Assembly (NCBI GenBank): GCA_946894095.1
Contig: OX335644.1
Span: forward strand, 7,979,595-8,043,594
Length of the DNA stretch: 64,000 nt
Direction: 5' to 3'
Source: Incurvaria masculella
Lineage: Eukaryota > Arthropoda > Insecta > Lepidoptera > Incurvariidae
The position numbers were made by a program, and so were the translations under genes. The notes below the pieces were generated by a model, which was given only the letters and a program-made list of their open reading frames with translations, did not search any database and had not been told where the DNA came from. This document shows, one piece after another, positions 12,301 to 22,681 of this stretch (position 1 is its first letter; each line of letters begins with the position of its first letter).

Positions 12301-15300
12301 ATGAGATTAAAGCAAGAAGTTGAGAGAAAGCGGCCGGAATTAATCAACAGAAGGGGTGTGGTTTTTCATCATGATAACGCTAGACCTCACACATCTTTAG
12401 CCACTCAGCAAAAACTAAGAGAGTTTGGCTGGGAGGTGTTAATGCATCCGCCGTATAGTCCTGACCTTGCACCTTCAGATTTCCACCTGTTTAGGTCTCT
12501 TCAGAATTCTTTAGGCAGTGTCAGGTTAACATCACGAGAGGACTGCCAAAACCACTTGTCGCGGTATATTGATCAGAAGTCCCAATATTTCTATAGCAAT
12601 GGGATCATGTCCCTACCTACAAGATGGCAAAAAGTTATCGAAAAATGGTACCTACATACTTTAGTTAAATGTAAATAAACCATATTAAAAAATGTTTTGA
12701 ATTTTCTTAAAAAATGCGAAGAAACTTTTTCCCCAACCTAATATTGTTTATTCATCATCCATAGACAGTACACTGCACTCGGATTTGTCATATTTTAGCA
12801 CTGGCCAGGTCAGCAAAACAAAACACAGCGAAGAAGAACTGGAATTTTTTTTTCAACGTCCACTTAGTCTAAATTTACAAAAGTGTTTGTAAATTTTTTT
12901 AACGAAAACGTAGGTAAAACAATTAACATAATTTACGAAAATCTACAATTCATGCAATATTCAACAGTTCATGACAAATATCATTTTTTTGCAAAGACCA
13001 TCCCCACCAACTAACATGTTGCCAATTGGAGCAGGCCAGTCCCCACAAACAGCATCCGTTCACGAGCATCACGCCAGGCACAGCCATTACCTCTTTCAAC
13101 CATATTTTAGGGAAAGAGATAACCCGAGCCAAGCGTCACGTAAGCAAGGACCTTTAAGCGATGCACTGCTCCAGTGGCAACACAACACTGTGAAACACTT
13201 GCACATTAGGTTTAATACTATAAGTTTTGTCATAACTCTGATGTTACTCACGCCCTGAATGTAGTCCTCGACCTTGGTCTGCAGCCCCCACACCTCGAAC
13301 CTGACGTGCACTGCCTTGTAGCAGCACATGAGCGGCGAGTGGGTCTCGCGCCAGCCCTCCACCAGCGGCCCGCGCCCCGTGCGTTGCGACTTGTAGTACT
13401 TGGGGTCCTCCGTCTCCTTGTAGTGGTGTGGCTTGATGTCGTCGTAGGCAATATCTAGTAGGTCCACCTCGCGCCGCTCCAACTCCTCAGGTGACAGCTG
13501 TAGACACTGTGACGGGAGAGACAATATGTACTGATCCAAGCGATACACCAGTGTCCTTTGTCCCCTGTGTCATTTATATGTAACTAGACACGGATGGTTA
13601 ATACCACACCCATAGTCATGATATTAGCACAACTCACCGCATTTTCGAAGGGCCTTCCCTTTATGGGCACGGCTAGATTGAACTGGATTTAAAAAAAAAA
13701 CCATTTTTCATTGCCGCTTCGATAATTTTTTCATTCAATGCGATGGTATCACGGGAAAGGAACCTAAAGTTTTACACAGATTCCGTACCATGGAATAGCT
13801 CGAATTCATGAAGAGAAAGAAAGTGGTTTGGAATCGGGCGGAAATTTGAACCCAGACCTCTGGTATACAAAGGCAAGTCCCCGCGCCACTTAGCTAAGAG
13901 TCACCCTTAGAGTAAGAGTGGATTCTGGTACATACAAATTAGTTCCCGTGTATGTCTTAAGAGGCGATTAAGTGGTTCGAGTTCTACGTTAAACTGTATG
14001 TCCCTTCATTAATTACTAGGTGATCTGCTTAATACAGTCCGGTACCATCACATTAAATGAAAGATTATCACCTAGGTACCACGTGGTGTGTAAGTCCAGT
14101 ATTATGAAAATAGGTGTAGCATTAGCCGGCCATGTTCAGCTCCACAAAACAGATTTTCAGTTGCCTATACATTTAAAAAATCAGGAGTGAAGCTGCATTC
14201 ATTAAAATTCCTTTAGAACAGTGACATTCTTTAAATCAAAAATTAAAATAATATATACATTTCATCATATCTTGTTTCATAACATGTCTGTGTTGGTATG
14301 TTTCTAGAATTCAGTTCAAGAATGAATTAATATTAAAAAATGTTTATTATATCTTTCTTTGATAGAAACGACGGGCGTAATGTTCAAGGGATTTCTTTTG
14401 ACCAACCTCAATAAAGACCTGTAATTGCGCCATGCAGAGAGAATAGTTTTAGATTGACCATTGCTCGAGAGCAACATGTTATACTTTTTGGATGCATGAA
14501 ATAATGCATGATACAGAAAATCTATAACATGGGTGACTTACGTTTTCTGTGGTGCCATTGTTGTCCTCAAATCTGGTCTGTATCGAAATTGAGAACTTCG
14601 GGATGAAGGAGCACTGTAAAGCAAACATTTATGATTAAATAACAACCTGTAAGGGTTTCCGATTATTTAAATTGAATTTAACTTAAAGTACTTGCATTTT
14701 TGCAAATACTTACAGTGTACTCTGTTCCCCGATGACAGCATATGAAAAGAAATATTTATAATAATATTAGTGGCAAACTAAATAACATTATTCATTTATT
14801 TTCTGAATCATAATATTCAAAATGCATCTAAGAAATTAAATAGAGCATATATCACACCTGTTATTGTGTAGGGATAATAATTCCAGGCCTTTTCAGTGAC
14901 GTAGAAAATTTTTGGTATCAGCGACTGCACCCAATAGGGTAGGTGGCTGAAATAGTTTAACAATAATGATCAGCAATCAAAAATGTTACTGATTAATATG
15001 TTAATAAATAAACATGTTAATAAATAATCTTACGAAAAAACTAGACAAGCAACAACCCAGTCAAGAAAATTATTTCTATTTATACAGGAAGGCGCTTGGT
15101 GATTCTTGCTTGCTTGTCAATTCAGCAAGCCCAGTAGTCCGGAATTTAACGACTCGGCTGACCCACTCTATAATCTGCAAGACTGCCGGATTACAGAGCA
15201 GGTGCGGGTTTTAATAAGAGAGAAATTGTGATTTCGTCCTCTTGCCTGTATAGCTCTGGATATTGAAATGTCTACACAGCTTCTTCTTTAACTACATAGT

Positions 15301-16523
15301 TTAGCTCATAGAAATAAATGAAGAAGATATGGCATCGAGAGTGCCTACTATGGGACCCGCTGTTTTCTATTTTCAAAAACTACCAATCCGACTTAAGCGA
15401 ACATGCCACATGCAAACATAGTCGCAGACATATTGGAGGGTTTGTGTGGGTGCGAACTGACATGACGAACGCTATTTTAAAGGACATTTGGCCGCGGTAG
15501 CGATGTTTCGACTGAGTGACGTACGACGCGCCGCCGGAATCCCATACAATTATATGGTAATTTTGACCATATAGTGGAGATGCGATATCAACCGTATGCC
15601 ACTTTTCCTTCCTTTCTTTTCAGTGGTTTAGCAAATCTAGTTCAAAGTGAAGTAAGTTTGCACCTGGACAAGTGGATGCGTTTCTCGGTGTACTGGCCGT
15701 TGCCATTGACGGGATCGCTCAGCTCATGGTTAGCAATCACCTCCACACCCTCACCGTTGTCTGACTGCTCATAGCTGTGCCGGGCGATCATGTATAGCTG
15801 GCCGATACGGTACTTAAAGAAAATAGTATAGTGAACGGATTAGTAAGAATTTATGTATATACATATATATGCCCACAACTGACACATCTTGCCGTATAAT
15901 GGCTGCGGCTGTCCAATGTTTATTTGTGGTTAGTCTTATAATCAAGAATTCTTTGAGTTTTTCTGATACAAGTATATGAATATAATTTATTTGCATGGAC
16001 TACGCATTATTAACCCTTCGGATTTCGTATGCATTTGTCCTGAATGCCAGATTTTTTATTTGATCTTACTTCTTCTTTTGCAATGGTATTTTGGCGCCAC
16101 ACACTCAATTGAACGGAAAATAAGGGGTTAATGTACTATTAAAATTGTTATTACACAAAACATTTCTCATAAAAAATTGTATTAACTTTTCCACTATGAA
16201 TTAGTTCTATGCAAAAAATCAATGGTACATTTAATTTCATAAGCGAGTGTCATGTAGATAGATTCGTTTAAAATTGTAGGATAAAATCTAGAATTACCGG
16301 GAGGAAAAACTATTTGCCCATGCTAGGTTAGCATGCTAACATTGCTACCTCAAAAAAAAACAATTTTCCCGTCCAATCCAAACACATAATTATGATTCAG
16401 CAAAAGTATTCCGAGAATTTGGCAAAGATAAAAAGGAAGAGTTTAATTATTGCAATGTGCTCGAGTCCAAACCTCCTCCACAGTCATCGGCATACATATT
16501 CTATATTCCCGTGTCAGCACCAT
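9373..16523 (-). CDS. rdgBbeta: Class II phosphatidylinositol transfer protein, rdgB-beta/PITPNC1 orthologue
   Basis: Coding exons, high to low: 16473..16523, 15664..15812, 14858..14946, 14714..14721, 14542..14613, 13252..13506, 10655..10780, 9373..9552. They total 930 nt, ATG to TAA, 309 residues, in frame across all junctions. The N-terminus reads EYRICMPMTVEE, then YRIGQLYMIARHSYEQSD, a KIFYVTEKAWNYYPYTITEY stretch, WGLQTKVEDYIQ, and HRQAFVWMDDWYDMTLADVR. The KIFYVTEKAWNYYPYTITEY type distinguishes PITPNC1/rdgB-beta from class I PITP alpha/beta. Such soluble proteins move phosphatidylinositol (and phosphatidic acid) between membranes. The last exon is a Ser/Pro/Thr tail (residues about 265-300, repeated TP and SP), a likely phosphorylated region as in vertebrate forms (inference). 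Its largest intron holds a mariner and a SINE. It is divergent from TRAPPC13. Confidence 0.93.
9553..10654 (-). other. rdgB-beta last intron, no element seen
   Basis: AT-rich intron sequence between the coding exon ending at 10655 and the terminal exon. There is a short TA run near 10080. Nothing else is recognised. Confidence 0.4.
10955..11030 (+). mobile_element. tRNA-like SINE head
   Basis: The sequence GTGGAGTAGTGG followed 45 bp later by GTTTCGACTCCTG resembles the A and B boxes of a tRNA-derived pol III promoter. It does not fold as a clean tRNA gene, so a SINE head is more likely. Extent downstream is unclear. Confidence 0.4.
11485..12738 (+). mobile_element. mariner transposon with TIRs and TA target duplication
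   Basis: The element is bounded by TA at 11483-11484 and 12739-12740. The 26-bp terminal inverted repeats begin GGTCGGGGAAAAAGTC on the left and, reversed, GGTTGGGGAAAAAGTT on the right, with three mismatches. Length is 1254 bp, close to the roughly 1.3 kb usual for mariner. It lies in an rdgB-beta intron (10781-13251), in the orientation opposite to the gene. Confidence 0.95.
11664..12678 (+). pseudogene. mariner transposase (D,D34D), frameshifted
   Basis: The first frame, 11664..12323, encodes the helix-turn-helix region, a WVPHELTE motif, and the first catalytic Asp in TGDEKW (residue 153). It then stops. The second frame, from about 12305 to 12678, resumes with LKQEVERKRPELINR, the HDNARPH Asp, and YSPDLAPSDFHLF with exactly 34 residues between the two Asps. 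Comparison with the family shows that a few codons are missing at about 12305 and the frame is shifted, so a small deletion inactivated it. Other catalytic and binding motifs remain, so it died recently or is diverging slowly. Confidence 0.93.
13640..13906 (-). mobile_element. tRNA-headed SINE in rdgB-beta intron
   Basis: On the minus strand it reads a box-A-like GCTAAGTGGCGCGGGGACTT, a box-B-like GGGTTCAAATTTC, a CATGGTACGG segment, GCGGCAATGAAAAATGG, and a tail with GCCGTGCCCATAAAGGGAAG. A second, different SINE head (CGTGTATGTCTTAAGAGGCG) follows at about 13915-14045 on the plus strand. Confidence 0.7.
14714..14721 (-). CDS. rdgBbeta: 8-nt microexon of rdgB-beta
   Basis: On the minus strand AGTACACT is flanked by CAG and GTAAGT. 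It joins a preceding exon ending in G to a following exon starting TGC, giving Glu-Tyr-Thr before Cys-Ser-Phe. That restores the EYTCSF sequence expected for this family and keeps the frame; without it the frame breaks and those residues are missing. The polypyrimidine tract upstream is weak. Confidence 0.85.
15090..15200 (+). repeat. Dispersed repeat fragment (AGTAGTCCGG family)
   Basis: The segment CAGTAGTCCGGAATTTAACG with a downstream CCGGATTAC resembles 35340-35465 (AGTAGTCCGGCATTTAGCG ... CCGGATTACTGAG). It lies in an rdgB-beta intron. No class is assigned. Confidence 0.4.
15318..15600 (+). repeat. Dispersed repeat family X, copy 1
   Basis: About 280 bp matches 27497-27745 in the same orientation: shared blocks include ATGGCATCGAG, TATGGGACCCGCT, AACATAGTCGCAGAC, TATTGGAGGGTTT and GACCATATA. 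This copy is in an rdgB-beta intron and the other is in a Derlin-2 intron. No ORF; class unknown. Confidence 0.65.
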
Positions 16524-16837
16524 GGCGAAGCTAAGATAGATCTTCAGAAGTCCGCACAGGCACGAATGAATAAAAGTGCAATATGTATCCTATTTCACAG
16601 ATTATATTCAATTTTTAGCAACAGTCCAGCACGGAAAAAAGGAAAAACCTTCTGAAAACCAGTGACCAGTGCTAAATAGATAATTAATTTCCATGCATAT
16701 CCTGCTTAACACAGATTAATCAATCACTGACGCTGACGTATAGCTGACACATTTGCACTGCGTTCCTAAATGCGTATATTGCAGAGATTGCAACAATGTA
16801 CGCGTACACGACCGTTACGAATTGCTTATACCTCCAT

Positions 16838-16890
16838 AACATGACGATCGCCGGAGTGAATATATTATTCACTCCGGCGATCGTCATGTT
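16838..16890. repeat. Perfect 25-bp inverted repeat, 3-nt loop
   Basis: Arms 16838-16862 and 16866-16890 (core GACGATCGCCGGAGTGAAT) are exact complements with a TAT spacer. It sits about 315 bp upstream of the rdgB-beta start codon. Confidence 0.92.
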
Positions 16891-17367
16891 GACATTAAGG
16901 ACGTGACTCTAGCAGCGCCTTCCGATTTGAACTGTAAACGATTATACTGCTAAAAGCGTATACAAGCGTCCCGAATCAGATTGCACGCTCAAAGCAGTAA
17001 GCATTACAAACGATTCGGATCGTGTGTGTACGCGCGTACGGAAACAAAACAACAAACATGAAACAAATGACATTAGTGTTCGTAGTTCACCTCAAATTTG
17101 AATCTAATAAATTACTACTAAGCTGAACTTGAATTTTGAACTGAGGGACGGTTTGTGAAAAAACACGGTAGAACGACGATGATTACTCTTTAGAAACGTC
17201 AAAATGTGACATGGACAGTTTCACACACAGTGCCCTACCTCCGAATCGTGAATACTGTGGACGTCGTCTGGGTCTTCTGCACGATTTGTGTGCAGGTACG
17301 GGCCTGAGGGTATCCCCTTTCACCCGGACTGCTTCTTGGCATGCTCTGCAGTGCCGGTCCTTGGTCA

Positions 17368-17463
17368 GCCGCTATGAACTAGCGGCGGGCTGGGAATTAT
17401 TTCATCGAGCCTGCCCGATGACTCGATGAAATAATTCCCAGCCCGCCGCTAGCTCATAGCGGC
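17368..17463. repeat. 42-bp inverted repeat, 12-nt loop
   Basis: Arms 17368-17409 and 17422-17463 pair with a single mismatch; the core is GCGGGCTGGGAATTATTTCA. ORFs reading into it from both sides share their ends for this reason and are not genes. Confidence 0.9.
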
Positions 17464-18795
17464 CGACGGCATTGTGTGACTCAGCGCTAACTCCATACCG
17501 TTCACGGGACGCCATTTTGAGGGCTGTGAGCGCGAATCGGACCAGTTTTTGAGAGTACTTTTGGTAACGATGGTTCAAATCGGACCGCGACCTAGACCGC
17601 ACACAGATCGTACAAAGCGCGCACGGTTGAGAGCATGTGCGCCGTGTACGCTGTCAAATGGCTGTCATCGAGCTGTCATTAGGCGTGTTTATCTGTAGTT
17701 CTCTGATTTTATGCACTCGTATTCTGAAACGAACGCCGTTCGCTGTTTGTAAGTCTAATTACCCAAATCTAAGCCTGAAATAACCAGTCTGGAGACTAAC
17801 AAGGCTTTTTCGAAGTAGTTAGGTTAGGGTCTCAAACATATATGTGCTCAAATTCGTTCCGATTTGATATCGTGCAATTGTAGCTATGAGTCGTAATATC
17901 AATTCGGAACACTAGTGAATACTGTATTCGCTTTCTCTGCGATATTTGCAATGTACGCATTTCGGAACGTAGGGATGCCTCCCGACCGTGCGCTCTTTGT
18001 ATGATCTGTGTGCGGTCTAGAGTCACGTCCGTCACGTCCCTTATTTCAAAATGACGTTCACGGGAGTGAATATGAGCAATTCGGAACGGTTGTGTACGCG
18101 TACACTGTTGCATTTCTGCAATATACGCAGTTCGGTGAAAGCGTGACAGTCACAGTACAAATGATATTTGGACGGATTGTGACAGCGGCTACAAATAATA
18201 ATTTTTAAACAAATTTCGCGTAAAATAAAATCCGACTGTGTACTCTGAATACGAATACTATTGAAAAAGTTCAAAGGAAACTCGCCTCGACATTGGCAAA
18301 TTGTGGCTTCTAGGACTCTAGAAACAGACGAAAAAAAAGAGTACATGGTGCATAATCTTTGCAGTGAGCAAGCAATCGCCCACAGAATATGCAATCGCCC
18401 CACCTCCAAGTAATGTTATATTATCTATGCCCACCTCTGTCTGCCTCTATCTTTGAATCGCCCCTAAATAGGTTTACTATACGCCATAACCCGCTAAAAA
18501 AGAATAATAGTGCCAACCCCGCAGAGAAGAACAGTTTGGTGCTTTGTTTGACGGGCTGGGTTTTCTTTTCTTTTCTTTTCTTTTATGTTTCGTTGGCAAC
18601 TAATTTCAGAACCTTTTACACTATTTGTATATAGCTATGAACTTTGACATTGGCGAAATGTGTTAGATGCACGAAAGCCATTAAAAGGGACCCAAAAGTA
18701 GGACCCTAAAAAGAAGAAGAAGAAGACGGGCTGGGTCTCGGGTTAATGGTTATAAAATTTCAAAAATCTTGAATTTACTTACATCTGCCAGCACT

Positions 18796-20004
18796 ATGGA
18801 TACAAAAGAAGTGACCGAACACCTCGTCGCGTTGAAAGTCATGAGACTGACAAAGCCCACATTGGTGAGTCCAACCGTTGTCACTTGTGACTCCAAGGAT
18901 TTACCTGGTAACATTCTCAATAACTATCTGAAGAATGATGCAGCATCCGTCGCACAGTTGGAGACCCTTGCGGCGGGCCAGTTCCTTCTTCTGCCACAAA
19001 GCTTTGGGAACATTTATCTCGGGGAGACATTCTCTTGCTATGTCTGCGTGCACAATGAGACCGCTCAGGCTGTATCTAGCGTCTCAATCAAGGCAGACCT
19101 CCAGACTAGTTCCCAACGAATACCGCTCCCTACGCACCAGGCCCAACCATCCACACAGCTTGGCCCTGAAGACACTCTCAACGATGTTATCCACCATGAG
19201 GTCACAGACTTAGGAACTCATATACTTGTTTGTGAGGTGACCTACATGTCACAGTTCAATACTTTAACCTCATTCAGAAAATTCTTCAAGTTCGAGGTTT
19301 TGAAGCCTTTGGATGTTAAAACAAAATTCTATAATGCTGAGTCGGACGATGTTTATCTTGAAGCGCAGGTGCAAAACATTACCTCTGGGCCGATAACCCT
19401 CGAGCAAGTGTCACTGGAGTGCTCTCAACAGTTCACAGTGAAATCTTTGAATGAAACTGAAGATGGCTTATCGGTGTTTGGAGATATCACACTTCTGCAG
19501 CCAAAGGAGAGCTGTCAGTATCTGTACTGTCTGACTCCAAAACCAAACATTGCATCAGACCTAAAGTTGCTCGCTGCTGCCAAAAATATTGGCAAGCTAG
19601 ACATTGTCTGGCGATCTAACCTTGGAGAGAAAGGACGTCTCCAGACTAGCCAGCTACAACGAATGTCCCCGGAATATGGAGATATCAGACTTGTGTTTGA
19701 GGAATTACCAAATAAAACTCCCATGGAGGAACCATTTCAATTTAAATGCAAAATTGTTAACGCATGTGAAAGATCACTTGATTTGATTTTAAAACTGAGG
19801 TCACAAGAAAATTCTGGTCTTCTCTGGTGTGGGATCTCGAACCGAAAGCTTGGGTCCCTGGAGCCAGGCTGCTCTACCTACATTAGTTTAACAGCATTTC
19901 CAGTTAACAGTGGATTGCAAGCAGTATCTGGTATATCTTTAGTAGATTTATTTTTAAACAGAACATATGATTATGATGATCTTGCTTCAATTTATGTTTG
20001 TTAG
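18796..20004 (+). CDS. Trappc13: TRAPP complex subunit 13 (TRAPPC13), single exon
   Basis: 402 residues from the ATG at 18796 to TAG. The open frame extends a further nine codons upstream without an ATG, so 18796 is the start. The N-terminus reads EHLVALKVMRLTKPTL, followed by LPQSFGNIYLGETFSCY, VKADLQTSSQR-like IKADLQTSSQR, DVIHHEV, GTHILVCEV, FRKFFKFEVLKPLDVKTKFY, QYLYCLTPKP, IGKLDIVWRSNLGE and GRLQTSQLQRM, ending YDYDDLASIYV. These are the landmarks of the TRAPPC13 (DUF974) family. The protein is a metazoan-type TRAPP subunit acting in ER-Golgi traffic and autophagy. The length is near the family's usual 400-420. There is no intron at all; whether that is normal for the lineage or marks a retrocopy is open. 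It is divergent from rdgB-beta. Confidence 0.93.
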   Translation: MDTKEVTEHLVALKVMRLTKPTLVSPTVVTCDSKDLPGNILNNYLKNDAASVAQLETLAAGQFLLLPQSFGNIYLGETFSCYVCVHNETAQAVSSVSIKADLQTSSQRIPLPTHQAQPSTQLGPEDTLNDVIHHEVTDLGTHILVCEVTYMSQFNTLTSFRKFFKFEVLKPLDVKTKFYNAESDDVYLEAQVQNITSGPITLEQVSLECSQQFTVKSLNETEDGLSVFGDITLLQPKESCQYLYCLTPKPNIASDLKLLAAAKNIGKLDIVWRSNLGEKGRLQTSQLQRMSPEYGDIRLVFEELPNKTPMEEPFQFKCKIVNACERSLDLILKLRSQENSGLLWCGISNRKLGSLEPGCSTYISLTAFPVNSGLQAVSGISLVDLFLNRTYDYDDLASIYVC

Positions 20005-20140
20005 AAGAATTGCAAAAAAAATATTGTGCATAATAGTGCATTATGCATAAAACTTAGATTAAGAGATACCTTTTTATCATAATTATATCGGCCTTGGAGT
20101 AAAATGACTCAAGTGTTCTTTCTCTATTCAGTGTAAAAAC

Positions 20141-20516
20141 TTAAGAACGGCCCGTAAGCTATGCTCCCCATACAAACGTAGTTTACTAATCATTTGGAAA
20201 CCGCTATTCCAATTAAATTGATATTTAATATCTAATATCAGGTAATAAATATATGTGTCTGCATGCTTTTGTTTTTTTGAAAAATCCAAACCGAATGAAA
20301 TGAATGCAAAAAGAAAATCTTCTTACGAATTTTGTTTTCTCTGTGGTTTGACCCAGAATACATTTACCGAAAAAACAAAGGCATGCAGACACAGATATTT
20401 GTAGCCTAATATTAGATACCAAATATCAAGTAAGTTGGAACAGTGGTTTTCAAATCATTAGCAAACTACGTTTGTATGGGAGGCGAAATTTTCAGGTGCT
20501 TACGGGCCGACCTTAA
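20141..20516 (+). mobile_element. TTAA-flanked MITE family 2, copy A
   Basis: It runs from TTAAGAACGGCCCGTAAGC to GCTTACGGGCCGACCTTAA. The interior has long inverted similarity (TTTGTTTT...GCATGCAGACAC). Near-identical sequence in reverse orientation is at 22682-23056 and a diverged copy is at 37428-37812. Non-coding. Confidence 0.85.
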
Positions 20517-20690
20517 AATATGTGACCGTACATCAAGCGAAATTTTGTCTTTCCATGAACATTTCGGTTCATGATATGAATCGTGAATTTCAATGTGCTG
20601 AATTTAGCCCCGCAACTTTGTAATTAAAAAGGGGACCTGCAGTTATACTATGCAATCAATTAAAAATAAGAAAATGCATGCACAATATTG

Positions 20691-21009
20691 AGCCGCTAGT
20701 CTGACTTGTCAACTAAATTGGTGTTTGCGGAACTTCAAATTTACTTGAAAACGTCAAACCCATACAAACTTTTACTACTTATTCTGTGAGCTTGGAGAAG
20801 CCAAGCTGTCAAAATCAAACTCAGACTTCTGATTTGTATGAAAATGCGGAGTCGGCGTAAACGGCAACATCTACGTTTTCACGGCGACATGAGTGAGCTG
20901 TCAAATAAAACTCGAACTCTGCGCGCTCTTCACTTTCTCCATACATTTGTAAACGCTCGTTGAACGGTTTCATAAACGCCAATTTTGTTGACAAGTCAGT
21001 CTAGGGGCT
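20691..21009. mobile_element. 319-bp MITE with 37-bp imperfect TIRs
   Basis: Left end AGCCGCTAGTCTGACTTGTC and right end, reversed, AGCCCCTAGACTGACTTGTC, continuing to AAATTGG(T/C)GTTT. No ORF and no second copy is seen in the window. Confidence 0.65.
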
Positions 21010-21229
21010 CTGATCTATTTAAGTTCTGTCTCATTTCCACACAAGTAATTTAGAAGAATGCACATTTGTCTGCGTGTAAAATGATGATTTTAAACAGACA
21101 GGCTTCAAAAATTTCCAAGGAAATATTTTAGAAAATTCAAAGTAAATTTAAAAATATTAAATATTGTTTTTAAATAAAATGTTCTAAAGTTGTAGAAATA
21201 TTTTTATTTAATGTAGTCCCAGTACCTGG

Positions 21230-21745
21230 GAAAAAACATCTCTTTCAAAAACACCAGAAATTAAGATTCTGGAGCAATAAAGAAGTACTTAAATCAAATT
21301 TACCCTTGAATATTAAAAATAAAGTTATGGACTCTTGCTTGCTACCCTGCTTGACATACGCCCCTCAAACGTGGATTATTAATAAAGCCACTCGAAACAA
21401 AATTCAAAAATGTCAACGGGCAATGGAACGCAGTATCCTAAGCATTCAACTAAAAGACAAAAAAAGAAATACGGATATCAGGAAAAAAACTAAAATTATA
21501 GATGCTTTGGAACACTCTCAACATCTCAAATGGAAATGGGCTGGTCACGTGGCTCGATATTCAGACGAAAGATGAACAAAAAAAGTCACACAATGGCTAG
21601 GCCCAGGCGGAAAAAGAGGAAGAGGATGTCCTAAAGAAAGATGGGTCAATGATGTAATAAAAAATGCAGGGAAAGACTGGACAAAGATAGCGAAAGAGAA
21701 AGAAGAATGGAAAAAAATGGAGGAGGCCTTTATTTACATCTAGCT
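21230..21745 (+). pseudogene. LINE 3' fragment (RTE-like endonuclease/RT ORF C-terminus)
   Basis: An open piece from about 21306 reads DSCLLPCLTYAPQTW, QRAMERSILSIQLKDK, and LKWKWAGHVARYSDER; after one stop it continues GRGCPKERWVNDVIKNAG and EWKKMEEAFIYI. This is the conserved C-terminal region of a common insect non-LTR element, truncated at the 5' side. The RTE-like label is from memory of similar proteins. Confidence 0.75.
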
Positions 21746-21845
21746 AGTTATATTATAGTTGTAAGATTTATTTCAAATTGAATAAAATAAAATTACCTAA
21801 ATATGCATATATTTTTTTGTTAATAATTAGATTAAATAAATGGCT

Positions 21846-22318
21846 AGTGGCCCAACCCGGCGGGACTAACTCATTCGCGGGCACGGTACAAAACCGTGCT
21901 GTTGCGCTCTGGGACCTCTGTTTTAAAGAAAAAGACAGGATCCGTGATGAAGAAGATGCAAAATGTTCACAAAAAAGACTATGTGCATAGTTTATGATTT
22001 GATAAGATTTACGAAAATTTTAATTACAAAACGACTGATAGCTAAAAGTACACCACGACTGCTGTAGTCAAAAATCTAACAAAAACCAAATAGATTATAA
22101 ATCTTGATTAAATAAACTATGCCTGATTTCTAATCTTTTTAAGACTTTCTTACTTTATCGTTGCGTAATCCACCTCCAAAATTATTGTATAAAACGTGCG
22201 AAAAATTCTAACTTTCGGACGTTCTTTAAAACAGAGACAGTGCCAGAGCGCAATAGAACGATTTTGTGCCGTACCCGCGAATAAGTTAGTTCTGTCGGGA
22301 CGGGCCACCTTTATGTAC
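21846..22318 (-). mobile_element. TTAA MITE family 1, copy 2 (diverged, rearranged end)
   Basis: It matches family 1 in reverse from TGGCCCAACCCGGCGGGACT through CACCTCCAAAATTATTGTAT. The last 90 bp instead repeat the first-end sequence in inverted form (CAGAGCGCAATAGAACG, GTACCCGCGAATAAGTTAG, GGGCCACCTT). It therefore has two copies of the same terminus. TTAA is lost at the left edge. Confidence 0.75.
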
Positions 22319-22539
22319 GGTGGAATCAGCCATTGGCCAAAATTATTTATTACCCATATTAAAATAAAACTGGAACTAAACAGATCTAAATATTGTCATC
22401 ATTATCATTACATTAAATTAAATTACTCGTTATTTTTTAAGAAACCCGACTTTCATGGATATGAAAGATACAAATTACCGTCATGATGTTTCAGTTTCTT
22501 TATTTTGTCAACGTTTTTTTTTCTACCGGTCAACAAGCA

Positions 22540-22665
22540 ACTGCCAGATTTCTACACCAGTTTAACCCAATACACCACATTCCCGAACGAATTAGGTGCC
22601 ATGCCAGAACATTCCCTTTATGAGCACGGCTACACGATGGCCGATAGGTATTGGCCACTGCATTG
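22540..22665 (-). mobile_element. SINE 3' fragment
   Basis: It holds the SINE 3' block CACCACATTCCCGAACGAAT and ATGAGCACGGCTACA seen in full copies such as 26568-26975. It abuts MITE family 2 copy B. Confidence 0.65.
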
Positions 22666-22681
22666 GGGAACATGAAGTTCT

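Larger units (their letters stand above)
16524..18795. other. Divergent intergenic region rdgB-beta / TRAPPC13
   Basis: This 2.27-kb region must contain both promoters and 5' UTRs. It also carries two perfect or near-perfect palindromes and a repeat present in inverted orientation at 16783-16832 and about 18055-18135 (shared TGCGTATATTGCAGA, GTACGCGTACAC and CGAATTGCT). A TTTTC pentanucleotide run lies near 18561. No core promoter motif can be assigned confidently. Confidence 0.5.

Noticed and set aside
17211..17602. Two opposed ORFs (72 and 66 codons) sharing a C-terminal sequence
   Set aside because: Both run through the same 42-bp palindrome, which explains the shared end; no homology or splice evidence.
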